From the NCBI RefSeq assembly GCF_020497125.1, contig NC_059084.1:11745501-11809500 (forward strand): a stretch of 64,000 bases of DNA, written 5' to 3'. A program made the translations under genes and the position numbers. Positions 19,926 to 31,459 of the stretch are shown here, piece after piece. The notes below the pieces were generated by a model. The model worked only from the letters and a program-made list of their open reading frames with translations. It was not told the DNA's origin and did no database searches. The stretch is from Mauremys mutica. Taxonomy: Eukaryota > Chordata > Testudines > Geoemydidae. Each line of letters opens with the position of its first letter. Position 1 is the first letter of the stretch.

Positions 19926-20346
19926 AAGGCAGGTCTATACTAGAAATGCTACATCGGCGCAGCTGCACGTAGTGCCAGTGTGAACAGCGTTTAGGTCAGT
20001 GATTCTCAAACTGGGGTCGCCGCTTGTGTAGGGAAAGCCCCTGGTGGGCCGGGCCGGTTTGTTTACTGGCCCCTCCACAGGTCTGGCCGATCGCAGCTCC
20101 CACTGGCCATGGTTCGCTGTTGCAGGCCAATGGGAGCCGCGATCGACCGGACCTGAGGACGGGACAGGTAAACAAACCGGCTCGGCGCGCCAGGGGCTTT
20201 CCCTGCACAAACGGCGACCCCAGTTTGAGAAACACTGGTTTAGGTCGCTGTAACTTTTGTCACTCGGGAGCGGGAGAGAGGGGTGTCTTTCACACCCGAG
20301 CAATGTAAGTTAGATCGAGTTAAGCAGTAGTGTAGACTTGCCCTTC
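19926..20346. mobile_element. Harbinger-like MITE hosting a nested hAT MITE
   Basis: Outer ends aaggcaggtctatacta and the inverse tagtgtagacttgccctt define a 'tctacact' type MITE. Its interior is interrupted at 19997-20237 by a hAT MITE with its own target duplication, so the outer element is older. Confidence 0.65.
19997..20237. mobile_element. hAT-type palindromic MITE, 241 bp
   Basis: Ends CAGTGATTCTCAAACTGGGG and CCCCAGTTTGAGAAACACTG, arms continuing inwards (gtcgccgcttgtgtaggg against ccctgcacaaacggcgac). A perfect 8-bp target duplication GTTTAGGT flanks it (19989-19996 and 20238-20245). Related to the copy at 23.84 kb. Confidence 0.88.
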
Positions 20347-22080
20347 ATGGTCTCTTAGTGGTTCACTGCTACTTACAAGTGTGTATTGTTTTGCAGGAAG
20401 AGGTCCTTTGAAAATAGGTGGTTAAAATGCTACCTGATGAAAAGCTGCTTGAACTGTTTTTTTGCAGTGTGATTTAAAATGCACGTGTGTCTATAAAAAT
20501 AATGGGAAAAGTGCCCTGCTAAAGCTAACAAAAGTTCAGCTCTCCTGGATATTCTTCTCCCATTTTATTGTCTGTCTTTCTCTAGCTTTAGCACGTAACA
20601 GAATCCCAAAGTCCTTTTCCTGTCAGGCTTGCTACAGTGCGTTGATCCTTCCCGCAGTTCTGTGCTTTCCAGAACAGTTCCCCAGGCTACCCAGTGATCG
20701 GAAAAAATTACAGTTGAAAACAATGGTTCATTATTTTAGATAAATCAAAGAGGTACATTAATTGGATGTGGCAAACTTTAAATTGCCAACAAATCCATCA
20801 ACTTGCATATAATTTATCCCTTGCATTCAGAAGGAGGCCTATGGTTAAAACAGCTGGTAAAGTCACCAAGATGCTACAGTTTGGATTTGGGTTGCATTAT
20901 TTATAAATAATTAGGAGGTTGGTAAAGTGAGCATGGGCATGAGTTGAAGGAGGCTAGGTACACAGTGGGATAGCAAAGCCATAACTGTGCCACCTAACGC
21001 TCAACCCTTGGGAGACCTGGGTTGAACTTTTCAAAGCTGTGCAAGCGATTTAGCCACGCACTAAAGTGAATGGAAGGTCTATGGCTGGTTCCCTTGCACT
21101 GTTATGAAGATCCAGGAGCTGCTGCCTCTCCTCAGGACATTTTTTGTCCTTCAGACAACAGTATTGTGGGACAGTGTCCCATCCCATTGCCAATAAAGGA
21201 ATGAAAGAAATTCATCTTCTCCCCAGGTCCCTCTATTAAAACATACCCCACATCCTGAACTGCCAGCTGTGGAAAGGAGAGGAGAGACTTTCTGGCAAAA
21301 TCTGGCCAGGCTCAGACAAAAGTGGTCTGGGGAACAGAATATAAACAGTGGCTGAGGCCTCATTGACACACACAACGACGCCAGTTGACAAATGGCTGGT
21401 GTATCCACTTTCTAAGGAAAAATTAAATCCTGTTTGTAACCTGGGTGAGTCATTTCCAGGGCTCTTTGTTTACACTACTGTCTGGCATGCTACAGTTCAT
21501 GGGACAGCTCACCTAGAAGACAGAGATATCTTAAGTAGTTTTCCATTGAAACTATAAACCATATACATGTCATATTTTCCATTGCCCATTTGAACAAAGA
21601 TTGGTGTTACAACTACAGGTACCACCCTCAGACTGGATTGAGAGAGAGATTTAATGCTCAGTAATCACCCAGCAGTGGTTAGCTCACTTACCTTAAAGTT
21701 AAGTCTTCTTACAATGCATGCATCCTATGTACACTCATTAAAGGATCTGCTGATTGCAGAGTCTTTGGGCTAATATCTAGCTTATATATAACACTTTTCC
21801 TCAGTAAGTCAATGGCAAAGCTCCTGTTGACTTCAGATTGTATCCTTAGTGCACAGGTGATGTTGTAAAAGGTGCTGAGTGTCTGCAGATATATCATGAT
21901 GAAAAAGGCAATGCATTCATTTCACAAGTTAATTCTTGGGTTGCAGAACCCACAGCGACTGCACCGTTCAGTCAACAGCGTGTTGGGTTGGCTGAACAAT
22001 TTAATACTTGTAGTTATGTGCAGTGAAACGGAACTTCTACTGCCAATGTGGTAGAAGCACAGTGGCTTCCAGATTGGCAG
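20347..22080. other. Intergenic, no gene recognised
   Basis: Short unsupported frames only. Nothing with repeat ends or a recognisable coding domain is visible here. Confidence 0.4.
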
Positions 22081-22256
22081 AGATGCTAGAAGAACAGGTG
22101 GGAATAGTGATGGGGAACCTCTGACAGATTTGGGAGGGCAGTTTGGGTAAGCAACCAGAACAAAGCAGGCGACACTCTATGGTCTGTGTATTGGGAGGTC
22201 AGACTAGGTGATCTGATGGCCTCTTTTAGCCTTAAAAGCTGTGAATCTTTAGAGCA
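22080..22256 (+). repeat. CR1 LINE 3' end fragment
   Basis: 'ttgggaggtcagactaggtgatctgatggcctcttttagccttaaaagctgtgaatct' at about 22190-22250 is the characteristic CR1 3' terminal text of reptiles and birds, preceded by decayed CR1 sequence. Confidence 0.7.
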
Positions 22257-23839
22257 GGATGTTCAAAAGTGCTCAGTGTTTGCCTAACTCTGCTTCCATT
22301 GAGGTCATTGGGAATTTTCCTATTGACTACAATGGACAGAGAATTGGGCCGACACTAAGCACCTGGGAAAATCCCACCTTTTAAATGTTTATTCTTGGGC
22401 CTGCAAAAATGGGTCATAAAACTCTGAATGGAAATGACTGAGAATTTTCTGGTCTTTTCTTGCTTCTGGTCAGACCAGCAGTATTATAATAGCAGCCTCT
22501 CCAGCAGTGTGTCAGCTCCAGCTGGGACCCAGAAAAGCAGACAGATGTAAAATAATTGGGTGTGTTGGTGGGGAGGGAAGGGAAAACAGGAGTTACTTGT
22601 GGGTTTTATGAACCTCAAAAGGGATTTTGGTACAAGCCTGTCCTTATCTGATCCAATGGTTTGTGCATTGTTAGCATGGGGGTGGGCTGTACAGGGCTGG
22701 GAAATTAGTTCTGCTCCTGGGCCTGTCACCGATTTGCTGTGGTCACTATTTTTGGTTGATATATTTTACTGGCATTTGATGCTCAAAAGAGCAGACGTAA
22801 TGGTAGCTACTGGTGTCTGAGGATTCTGAGGCCTATCATGTGACAGGCGTGTAACTTTTTGTAACTCCAATCCATGTCGTGTGAGTTAGGCCAGGAAATA
22901 AAAGACCAGTCTCTTGCCAGCAAATCCCATGAGTCATACCTTTATCACAAGCACCACCCTTTCATGGGTGAAGAAGCAAGCCAAAAGCCGGACGGTAAAG
23001 TTATATGTTTTAAAATATTTATTGAGAAGGCTGACTCATAGGACAGCAATTCTGTCCATGCTCACCGCAGCTGTTAAGGAAGCGAAGAAATACCAATGGG
23101 TGAGTTCCAGAAGCTTTATCCATCACCAGGAATGCCAACCTTAATGGGACTTACGCCCAAGGATAATGCAGAAATCATTGTCCAGACATTTTGTGTATGA
23201 TATCACTGGCATCAGATCAGAGCACACTCAACAGTCATCTAGTTACCCTCAGCATTCAGTATCACAGATACTTCACTTCTAAATCAGTCTGGGCCAGCAC
23301 ATAAGAAGAGAGGTCTTTGAGCCACTGCATGTTATTAGCAAAGCAGATGACAAATTCCAAGCACTGTTTGGGGGAAGATCACAATTCACCTCCGTTTCTA
23401 TTTTTATCAAGAACGCCGGCAGCTTGTTTGATTTAGATGGTGAAATTCATAAATCCCAACATATAATGCCTGAACCTCAAAGAGTTCATCTTGTGCTGAC
23501 GCTGGGTTCCTAGAAGCTTTGAAGGACGCTCACTGGAGAACTTGCTTTGTTGGATTATTGACTGGAATCTGTAACGTAGGAGGAGCTCAGCTGGTGCTTT
23601 TTCTATCCACTCCCTTCCTTGGTGTTATATTTCTCCAAACACAAAGAGCTTCTTTTAGATTTAAAAGCAAAGCAAAACCAAGAAGAAAAAGCTGAAGTAG
23701 AGTCTCCAGGAGAAAGAGCAGTGGGCATGGCTCCTTGGTAACAGGTTGTAGCAACTCTCAAAGACGTGGTTGGTCTGTCTGCACACAGGCAGAGCTTACA
23801 GACATGTCCAAAACAAAGGCATCTTATTATGGTTTATTT

Positions 23840-24172
23840 TGGTGTTTCTCAAACAAGGGTCGCCGCTTGTGTAGGGAAAGCCCCTAGTGGGCCGGGCCGG
23901 TTTGTTTACCTGCCCTGTCCGCAGGTCCGGCCGATTGCGGCTCCCACTGGCTGCGGTTCACCATTGCAGGCCCATGGGAGCTGCGGGAAGCGGCGGCCAG
24001 TAAGTCCCTCGGCCCACGCTGCTTCTAGCAGCTCCCATTGGCCCAGAGCAGTGAACTGTGGCCAGTGGGAGCCGCAATCGGCCAGACCTGCAGACAGGGC
24101 AGGTAAACAAACTGGCCCGGCCCGCCAGGGGCTTTCCCTGAACAAGCGGCAACTCCAGTTTGAGAAACCCTG
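23840..24172. mobile_element. hAT-type palindromic MITE, 333 bp
   Basis: Ends tggtgtttctcaaac and gtttgagaaaccctg with long inverse arms (ccgcttgtgtagggaaagcc against ggctttccctgaacaagcgg). Flanked by GTTTATTT (23832-23839) and ATTTATTT (24173-24180), 7 of 8 matching. Same family as the 20-kb copy but with a longer centre. Confidence 0.8.
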
Positions 24173-24207
24173 ATTTATTTGCATGAGCATAGGCTTAGGT
24201 GCCTGTT

Positions 24208-24301
24208 ATGGGCCAGGACCCCGTTGTGCTAGGCTCTGTACCAACATGAACAAAAAGATGGTTCCTGCCCTGAAGTGCAAGATCCCTGCCGCTTACAATC
24301 T
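24208..24301 (+). repeat. MIR-like SINE tail
   Basis: 'ggccaggaccccgttgtgctaggctctgtacc...gttcctgccctgaagtgc...gcttacaatctaag' is the common amniote MIR-like tail; a related copy is at about 26250-26330. Confidence 0.5.
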
Positions 24302-24961
24302 AAGGGTATGTCTACACTGCAATCAAAAATGTGATTGCAGCATGTGTAGACACAGGCGCTGACTTTCCAATGTGCCAGGGGGGTGCACAACCCCTGGCTC
24401 TGTCCCAGGCCATGCTCCCACCCCACCCCTTCTCCCAAGCCCCCGCCTCTTCCCGCCCACACTCCGTCCCCGCCCTGCCTCTTCCACTGTATTCCGCCCC
24501 TCCTCCAAGCGTGCGGCGCCCTTGGTCCTCCCCTGTTTCCCCCCACAGCCTCCTGCAGGCTGCAAAACAGCTGATCATGTCAGGCGGGAGACACGGGGAG
24601 AGGGGAAGCACTGATTGGCGGGCATGGTGGGAAGAGGGGAATTGAGGGGGGTTGCCGTTGGGTGCTCAGCACCCACCACTTTTCCCCCGTGGGTGCTCCA
24701 GCCTCGGACCACCCACAGAGTCGGTGCCTATGTGCATAGACACACCTGCACTAGCATTACTTTAGTTAGCACAGCTAAAAATATCAGTGAAGCTGCTGCG
24801 GCATGGGCTGGACAAGGCTGCCTGGAACTCTGGGTGCATATTTGCAAAACTAGCCCATGCTGATGCAGTTTCACTTCTGTTTTTAGCTGTGCTAGCCAGG
24901 TAAAATCTATGCGGATATGTCTACCTAATCGCACCTTTGATGGCAGTGTAGTCACACCCTT
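24302..24961. mobile_element. Harbinger-like MITE split by a hAT element
   Basis: Outer ends aagggtatgtctacactgc and gcagtgtagtcacaccctt are inverse copies. The interior shares words with the MITE at 61.09 kb (tgattgcagcatg against tgattgtagcatg). It is interrupted at 24351-24732. Confidence 0.65.
24351..24732. mobile_element. hAT-like element nested in a MITE
   Basis: Ends CACAGGCGCTGACT and the inverse of AGTCGGTGCCTATG. Candidate 8-bp duplications are TGTGTAGA (24343-24350) and TGCATAGA (24733-24740), 6 of 8 matching. The C-rich interior yields several spurious long frames. Confidence 0.6.
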
Positions 24962-25094
24962 AGTCAAGATAAAAGACAACAGGCATATACAGACAGATGG
25001 GAGACCATATTGGTCAGCATAGTAGGCAGTAGACTCAGCTCCTCAGTAGCCTCCCTGTTGTCAAGAGAGAGTTCTGAGGAGGCCTTTGGAGCCT

Positions 25095-25508
25095 TGCAAA
25101 TGTTTTTGGGGAACTTCTCTCAAGCATGTGGGGCAGTGTAGGACAAAGAATGAGGGTGCTTGTTTCAAAATTTACCAAGGGGATAATAAAGGCAGAATCA
25201 TTAGGCCATTGGAGGTGGGAGCTGACAAATTTCGTAACTGCAAGACTCTAACAGGGTACAAAAAAGAACTAAATCAGTTCATGTAGGATAGGTCCATCAA
25301 TGGCTATTAACCAGGATGGGTACGGATGGTGTCCCTAGCCTCTGTTTGCCAGAGGCTGGGAATGGATGACGGGATGGATCGCTCGAGGATTACCTGTTCT
25401 GTTCACTCCCTCTGAAGCACCTTGCACTGCCCACTGTTGGAACGCAGGATACTGGGCTGGATGGATCTTTGGTCTGACCCAGTCTGGCCATTCTTATGTT
25501 CATAAATT
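25095..25508 (+). repeat. CR1 LINE 3' end
   Basis: Text from 'caaatttaccaaggggataataaagg' to 'gaggattacctgttctgttcactccctctgaagcacc...ggtctgacccagtctggccattcttatgttc' is a long CR1 3' end in the + orientation. It is the best preserved CR1 copy in the window; the 5' limit is approximate. Confidence 0.8.
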
Positions 25509-25983
25509 ATTGTTGTTGGCCAGGATGCTGTGAGGGCTAATGCTGCCATAGATGCAGCAGAATTTGGGAAAGCGCTAGGAAGGGTTATGTTAATGCTGAA
25601 GTGCCGTTTGTTAGTGTCCTATTTTGGCATCCTTCGTCAATGTGATCCGGGTGTTTGTGGAGAGTTAATGGGATGGATATGTGAATGATGGATAATGTGA
25701 GAATAAACGCAAGTCACTGGCTATGTCTGCGCTCCCTGACTTGCCTCAAGCTGTGCTGTGCTGTTTAGAGCATATCATCTGTGGAGCAGGCTTGGAGGCT
25801 GGTTCCAGCACGGATTATGAGCTCACTGAACTAGAGTTGCCAACTACCCATACAACTACAGCAAGTCTTAAAATAGAGAGGGGGAAAAAGGACATTTTGG
25901 ATAATTGGTCAAATACATAAACCCTCATTTCTCTGTAACTTTTCAGCCAATCAGTGACCCTGTTTTGAAGGCTTTGTATGCAG

Positions 25984-26137
25984 TGTTGTTGTAGCCGTGT
26001 TGATCCCAGGATATTAGAGAAACAAGGTGGGTGAGGTAATATCTTCTCCAGCTCTGTGTGAGCTTGAAAGCTTGTCTCTCTCACCAACAGAAGTTGGTCC
26101 AATAAAAAGATGTTACCTCGCCCACGTTGTCTCCTGG
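25984..26137. repeat. Penelope-like 3' terminal repeat
   Basis: 'tgtagccgtgttgatcccagg' resembles the 'gtagccgtgttagtctgg' end of the Penelope-like copies. The interior contains the words gaggtaatatctt...gcttgtctctctcacc...ttggtccaataaaaagatgttacctc, an inverted pair (ggtgggtgaggtaat against atgttacctcgccc). A direct repeat aggctttgtatgcag / aggctttgggcag flanks it. Confidence 0.5.
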
Positions 26138-27146
26138 AGGCTTTGGGCAGCCCTGCATTGGCCCTGTGGGGGACAGCTATGAAGACTGACTGCTGAGAAA
26201 AGGCTTTGAAAATCCATTTCTAATAGGAAAATGAATATTAGTATCATTATTTCTCGTGGACCAGGGCTCCTGTGTGCTTAGGTGCTGCACAAACACAGAA
26301 CTAAAAGACCTTGCCCCAAATATCTAAGAGTTAAGTACGTTCTCAGGTAGAAGAAAAGAGACGCATCATGTTCTAATTCCGTGGGCTGCCGGTGAAGGAG
26401 AAGGCTGAGGTCTGGGAGCTTGAGAATCTGGTTGCTTCTCTCTGTAGCCTCCAGCCTGTCAGCAAGAATAAAGAGATTTGTGCCCACACTGCAGATAGCA
26501 GGGGACGCAGGTGGTGGTTAGAGATCACAAGTGTCGTGGTGTATTGATTATTTCTGCATGGCTGGGGAAATCAGCTGATAAGAGACCTGAGACTGAGAAA
26601 TTCTCCATCTGCATCTTCCTGTAAAAGATTCTCACGAAGCAGGACTGCTGCTGACTGCAGCCACTTTACTGCATGATACAGCGGCAGGTGGGGTTTTGGA
26701 GTTTTTGTGCATCTAGTGCAGATGAAAGAGGCCTGACTGGTAGCTCTGCAGACAAGTATGGTTCAGCAGTGCAAGCTTCTCCTTCCTGCATCTCAGCCCT
26801 CTTCTGGAAGGATAGGAAGGGGTTGAATCTTCATGGCTCATTCGGTCCTTGGTCTCTCTTCTATGACTGCCAGTTAAGGGGCTTTTAGTGTCACTCGTGA
26901 AAGCAGTTATGCTGTGGATACTAGTCCACTAGGAACTGGACTGAGAACCAGCTCATTTCATGGAGCCATCAGATGGGAAGGATTCTAGTGCTCCTATCTG
27001 GAGCGGGATTAGAATCCGTGATCTGGAAGTTACCTGATTCTCCTTTCCCTTACACCAGTGTACATGAGGAGTAAGTCTACTAAGATCAGTGGCATTACAC
27101 TGACAATATCGGGCATCTTGGACTGAGAACCTATCGGGCCTAGCCC

Positions 27147-27693
27147 CAGGGCCGGTGCAACCATTTAGGCGACCAGGGCGGTCGCCTAGGGCGCTAAGAT
27201 TTGGGGGGCGCCATTTTCTTCGGCAGCGACCGCGGCGGCCGGATCTTCAGCCGCCTGGTCACCGCCAGCATTTAGGCGGAGGGAGCTGGGGCACGGGAGC
27301 GCGGGGAGGGCCGCCTGTAGCAAGTAAGGGGGGGGGGAGGGTGGCACACAGGGGAACTCCCCGCCCCAGCTCACCCCTGCCCCGCCTCCTCCCCAAGCAC
27401 ATCGTGGCTGCTTCACTTCCCCCCCCGCCTCCCAGGCTTGCGGCGCCTAAGCTGATTGGCGCCGCAAGCCTGGGAGGCGGGAGAAGTGAAGCAGCGACGG
27501 CGGGCTTGGGGTGGAGGCGGAGCAGGGGTGAGCTGGGGCGGGGGGGTGCCTGAGGGTGAGGGATGGGGAGCTGCTGTGGGGGGGGCGCCTCAGGGTGGAG
27601 GTGGGGAGCTGCCACGGGGGGGGGGGTTCGGGGGGGGGAGGGCGCAAGGTGGAAGTTTCGCCTAGGGCGCGAAACATCCTTGCACCGGCCCTG
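27147..27693. mobile_element. hAT-type GC-rich palindromic MITE, 547 bp
   Basis: Ends CAGGGCCGGTGCAA and TTGCACCGGCCCTG, with a perfect 8-bp target duplication CCTAGCCC (27139-27146 and 27694-27701). A second internal inverse pair gcgcctaagctgattggc/gccgcaagcc marks the centre. Contains G and C runs and no transposase; the long frames across it are composition artefacts. Confidence 0.88.
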
Positions 27694-27701
27694 CCTAGCC
27701 C

Positions 27702-30700
27702 GATAAGCCAGAGAAATGTTTTCTGCCCTCTACCCACGTTTCCATCTGTGCCACTTAGAATGGCCGGCTGGGAAAAATATCAAGTTTGGCTCATGCTGCT
27801 CTTTCAGTACTTCTTTAAGCATATTGTTTAATTACATCAGCTGGGGTGGATCCTGCTGCTGAACTGTAGGATGTTTAGGAAAGATGGGAATACAGAGGTG
27901 GCCTGCAAACTTCAGATTGGAATAGGACCAGATTTTGAACACTCCCAAGTTTAGGATTGTTTAGACTGAGGTTTCTAATTTGACTCTTCACAGAGAGGGT
28001 GATCTGGGATTGGGTCCAGATTTCCAGTACCCCCAAAAGTTTGGGGATCTTTTAAATTCAGGGATGTAGCTTGGGCCTATCTCTGCAGAAATACTCAACC
28101 AGCTACCTCCAGGTATCCCCCCGAGATCTGCTCTGCTTACTGCATGAGGGTCATCACACCCAGAAACGCTCTTTGGGGCTAGTGGCAGAGGTAACGTGCA
28201 TCCTGTGCGCACAGTGCCCAAGCTGAAGGTGCACATTTGTTAGGAGGTTCAGTAGGTTGGAGTCCATTGGACTAGCACTCACAGGCTATGCCAGAACTAG
28301 ACAAGGGGTTACAATTCCATAGATTCATTGCAACAGCTTCACTTGCTTCCTCCCTGTGGTTAATAGTTTACCCCTCCTGTTTTTCACCATTTCCTATTAA
28401 GGTTCCCAACATCTGTCAGGAACAGGATCCTGACAAATAAGGGGCCAGGTGTTGACAATTAGCCCATCACCAGCATTTTTAAAACGATCAGAAAACTAAG
28501 TTGTGGGCCCCAGAGAGGCAGGAGGGAACCGAGGGGATCCAGCAGCAGGAAAAGCTCAGCCTCCAAGACACACAGCAGAGAGCAGCTGCTCCTCTCACCC
28601 CACCAGTGTATTTGCCAGCAAACACCCACATGCAGTAAATACACTTCAAAGGGAAGCTTTGGAGCCAGGGCCTCTGCTGTGGCTAAGAGTTTGGAGGTGC
28701 ACAGCTGCTGCTTGCACTCCCTTGACCCTTCAGACCCCTAGCGTCAGGCCAGTCTCTCCGGTTTAGCACAACCAGGCTGTTCAAACGTGCAGCATTGACT
28801 CAGGGGGACATGATACCACCTAGAGATCACTGTAGTTCAGAGATCCCGTGGCTTGAATTTCTTCTTTCTGGCTCTGCTCCCTGTTTTCGTAGCTATGAGT
28901 GGGAGGTGGCATAGCAGTTTCTGTGGTGCCACAGTAACGTTTCTTTGTGCAAGGTAGATCCTTTGGTTCTGCCAGAATTACGATCTCTCTGTGCCAGTTG
29001 CCAAGACCAGGGACTTAGCATTCATGGGATGTAAGATATGGACAGAATGACCTGACAGATCTCTTCCATCTCTCCCCCAGTCCTTGGGATTGTTTCTTAC
29101 TACAGACCCTGCAGTGCTGCATCCTGTACTGAACTGACAGCCCTGGAGAATATTCACAGAGCTGTGTATACCACAGCCCAGCATCACTAAACTGCGTTAA
29201 TGATATGCCTCTGCCCTGAGCCAGAAGGGAGTTCTGTCTCCAAGCTTCCGGCCTTGATCTCTCTCACCTAAGATGGCCAATGAGAGAGACAATTATGGGT
29301 AGTGAATTTACATGAAGCAGACACCTGTTCATAGGGAGATGGACTGAGACCCACCAAGCTCACCTCAGACAGATGACTGAACAGCCCTCATATAGGGAAC
29401 AACTTCTGGTCATTGCTGAACCGGGCTGGACACAGGCAACCTGGAAGTGAGGGGCTATGTATCACATCACCAATGCCCTGAGCCATCCAGTCCCCCCATT
29501 TCTTGTCTTTGACAAAGGAAAAAGAGAAGAAACCAACTGTAAGATCACACGGGCCCAGCCAGTCTGTTTCCATGCCTCCCAGTTCTTGCAATAGCTGGCG
29601 GGAACTGCAATTATTGTCTGCTGCAATTTCTTCATTATCATAATGACAGTGCTCAGCAAAATATACGAGAGACATTGATGGCGATGCCCAGATGCTGGAA
29701 CCATACGACGCCACATGGAAAATCATGGTGTGGTATAAAAACTAGGCTTTTATATGGTACAGCTGGCTCTGCATAATGCCCTTGTAATTTATCAGTCTAC
29801 AGCATCTGGTCCTTTGCTGTCATTCTTCTATTCTCAGACAACTATAATCTCAAGTGTCTTAATAATAACACAAACCTGCCAGACGGGGCGGGGGGAAAGA
29901 GACGGCTCCCTTTGTGATGCTCATCCCAAATGAGAGGGGGGTGGGGAAGAAACGACAAGGGAGAATCTAGAGAGGATTTGGAATGTTCCACCAAGGGGAA
30001 GGTACAAAGGGAGGCTGGAGGGAGGTGAGTGGCTGCACAGGAGTCCCAGCCAGGGCTGCAGAACGTACTGCTTTGGTATCCAGTCCTGAAAGAGCTTCTA
30101 AGGTATCAGTTCTGCTCTAGCCTAATTTCCCTTTGTAGCTCTAATGAAAACCATTCGGCCACTCCTGCAGCTTCAGTGTGTGTGCGGCATTGGTAAGTCC
30201 CGGGGAGTCTGGCTTTCCCTCCTCAGCTGCAGCATATTAAACACGACCCCCAACCCACGCTATCCAGGAAAAGGGGGCCAGACAGTCGCTCCAGATGAGC
30301 TCTCTGTGACTTCCCACGGAACTGCTCTCCAGCTGTCAGCAAGGAGCAAGGGGTTCTGGGATCAGTCCCATCTCTCCAGGCAGGAGAGCCAAAATCTCAT
30401 CCTCTCTTGGCAGAGTTGAATGAATAAGTCATAAGGGATGTTTCACTTTGATGACAGGCCTGTGGCAGATTGTCCAGTACATTGCTCCACCAGTGCAAAG
30501 CTGTCCTGAAACCAGCGTTGGAGGATTCTTCCTGTGTAACGAGATCCATGGATGGCATACAGATGCAATAGCAACTTCTATGACACCAACCTCTTTCTCC
30601 CTATAGATGGCACTGGAGATGTGGCTGAGGGCCCGCTATGTCTTGCTCATGCATGGCCTTGGGACCATTGCATGTTAAGACAGCCTTCAGACTGCTCTAA

Positions 30701-31337
30701 CTTACACTGGGGGCTCAGCATAGTGCACAGAGGCCCTAGGACTGCGGGAGCACAGATGGACTTTAAACCCCTTTGCACACCCCTCTGGGCGGCTGGATTG
30801 AGCGCCCCGAGCCACAGCTGGAGATCTGGTCCTATAACTTGTGGATGGGAAGTTAATTTCCACAACATACCCTGGAGTTTTGTATCCACATGCTGTAACA
30901 TGTGAGGCCTTCTTTTAGTTTGATTTTCAAGAACTCTTAATGTCCCCAAGGCCAGTGGCTGCCTTCCCCTTTCAACACATTGAAGGAAATGTGCCGGCAG
31001 TCAGCTTAATTGGGTTTTAAAATTCTTTACAAGATTCCAGAGCATGAAATCTCTGCATGGCTAACACATCATCAGTCTAATCATATTAATCTCCCAGTTC
31101 TATCTCCCATTGAAGTCAGTGAAATACATGGAGTAGAATTGAGCCCTAAATGTAAACTCATCTGCAAAGGAAAACTGCAGGCACTAAGCCAAATTCTTTC
31201 AATGACATTGGTGTAAATCTATTGACTTCACTGGAGTTAATACACACGTGGGTAACTAAGAAGGAAATTTGCCCCATTTTCTTCTAGGAAGCTTCAATCC
31301 AACAATGCTCTGATGTAAATTGAAGACAAATACCACC
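27702..31337. other. Intergenic, no gene recognised
   Basis: No coding exon or bounded element was recognised. The text at 27900-28085 (gtccagatttcc...aagtttggggatc...ggcctatctctgcag) shares an old repeat with 60950-61045. Confidence 0.4.
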
Positions 31338-31339
31338 TA

Positions 31340-31459
31340 GGGTGACCAGATGTCCCGATTTTATAGGGACAGTCCCAATTTTTTGGGTCTTTTTCTTATA
31401 TAGGTGCCTATTACCCCCCATCCCTGTCCCAATTTTTTTAATTTGCTGTCTGGTCACCC
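31340..31459. mobile_element. Palindromic MITE with TA target duplication, 120 bp
   Basis: Ends GGGTGACCAGA and TCTGGTCACCC, arms tgtcccgattttatagggac and a diverged inverse, flanked by TA on both sides. TA duplications suggest a Tc1/mariner-type origin. Related copies are at 43.68-43.90 kb. Confidence 0.75.

Noticed and set aside
24331..24645. Overlapping Pro-rich frames
   Set aside because: Product of the C-rich nested hAT element, open in several frames at once.
27155..27737. Several overlapping frames on both strands
   Set aside because: All lie in the GC-rich palindromic MITE; both strands are open because of base composition and symmetry.
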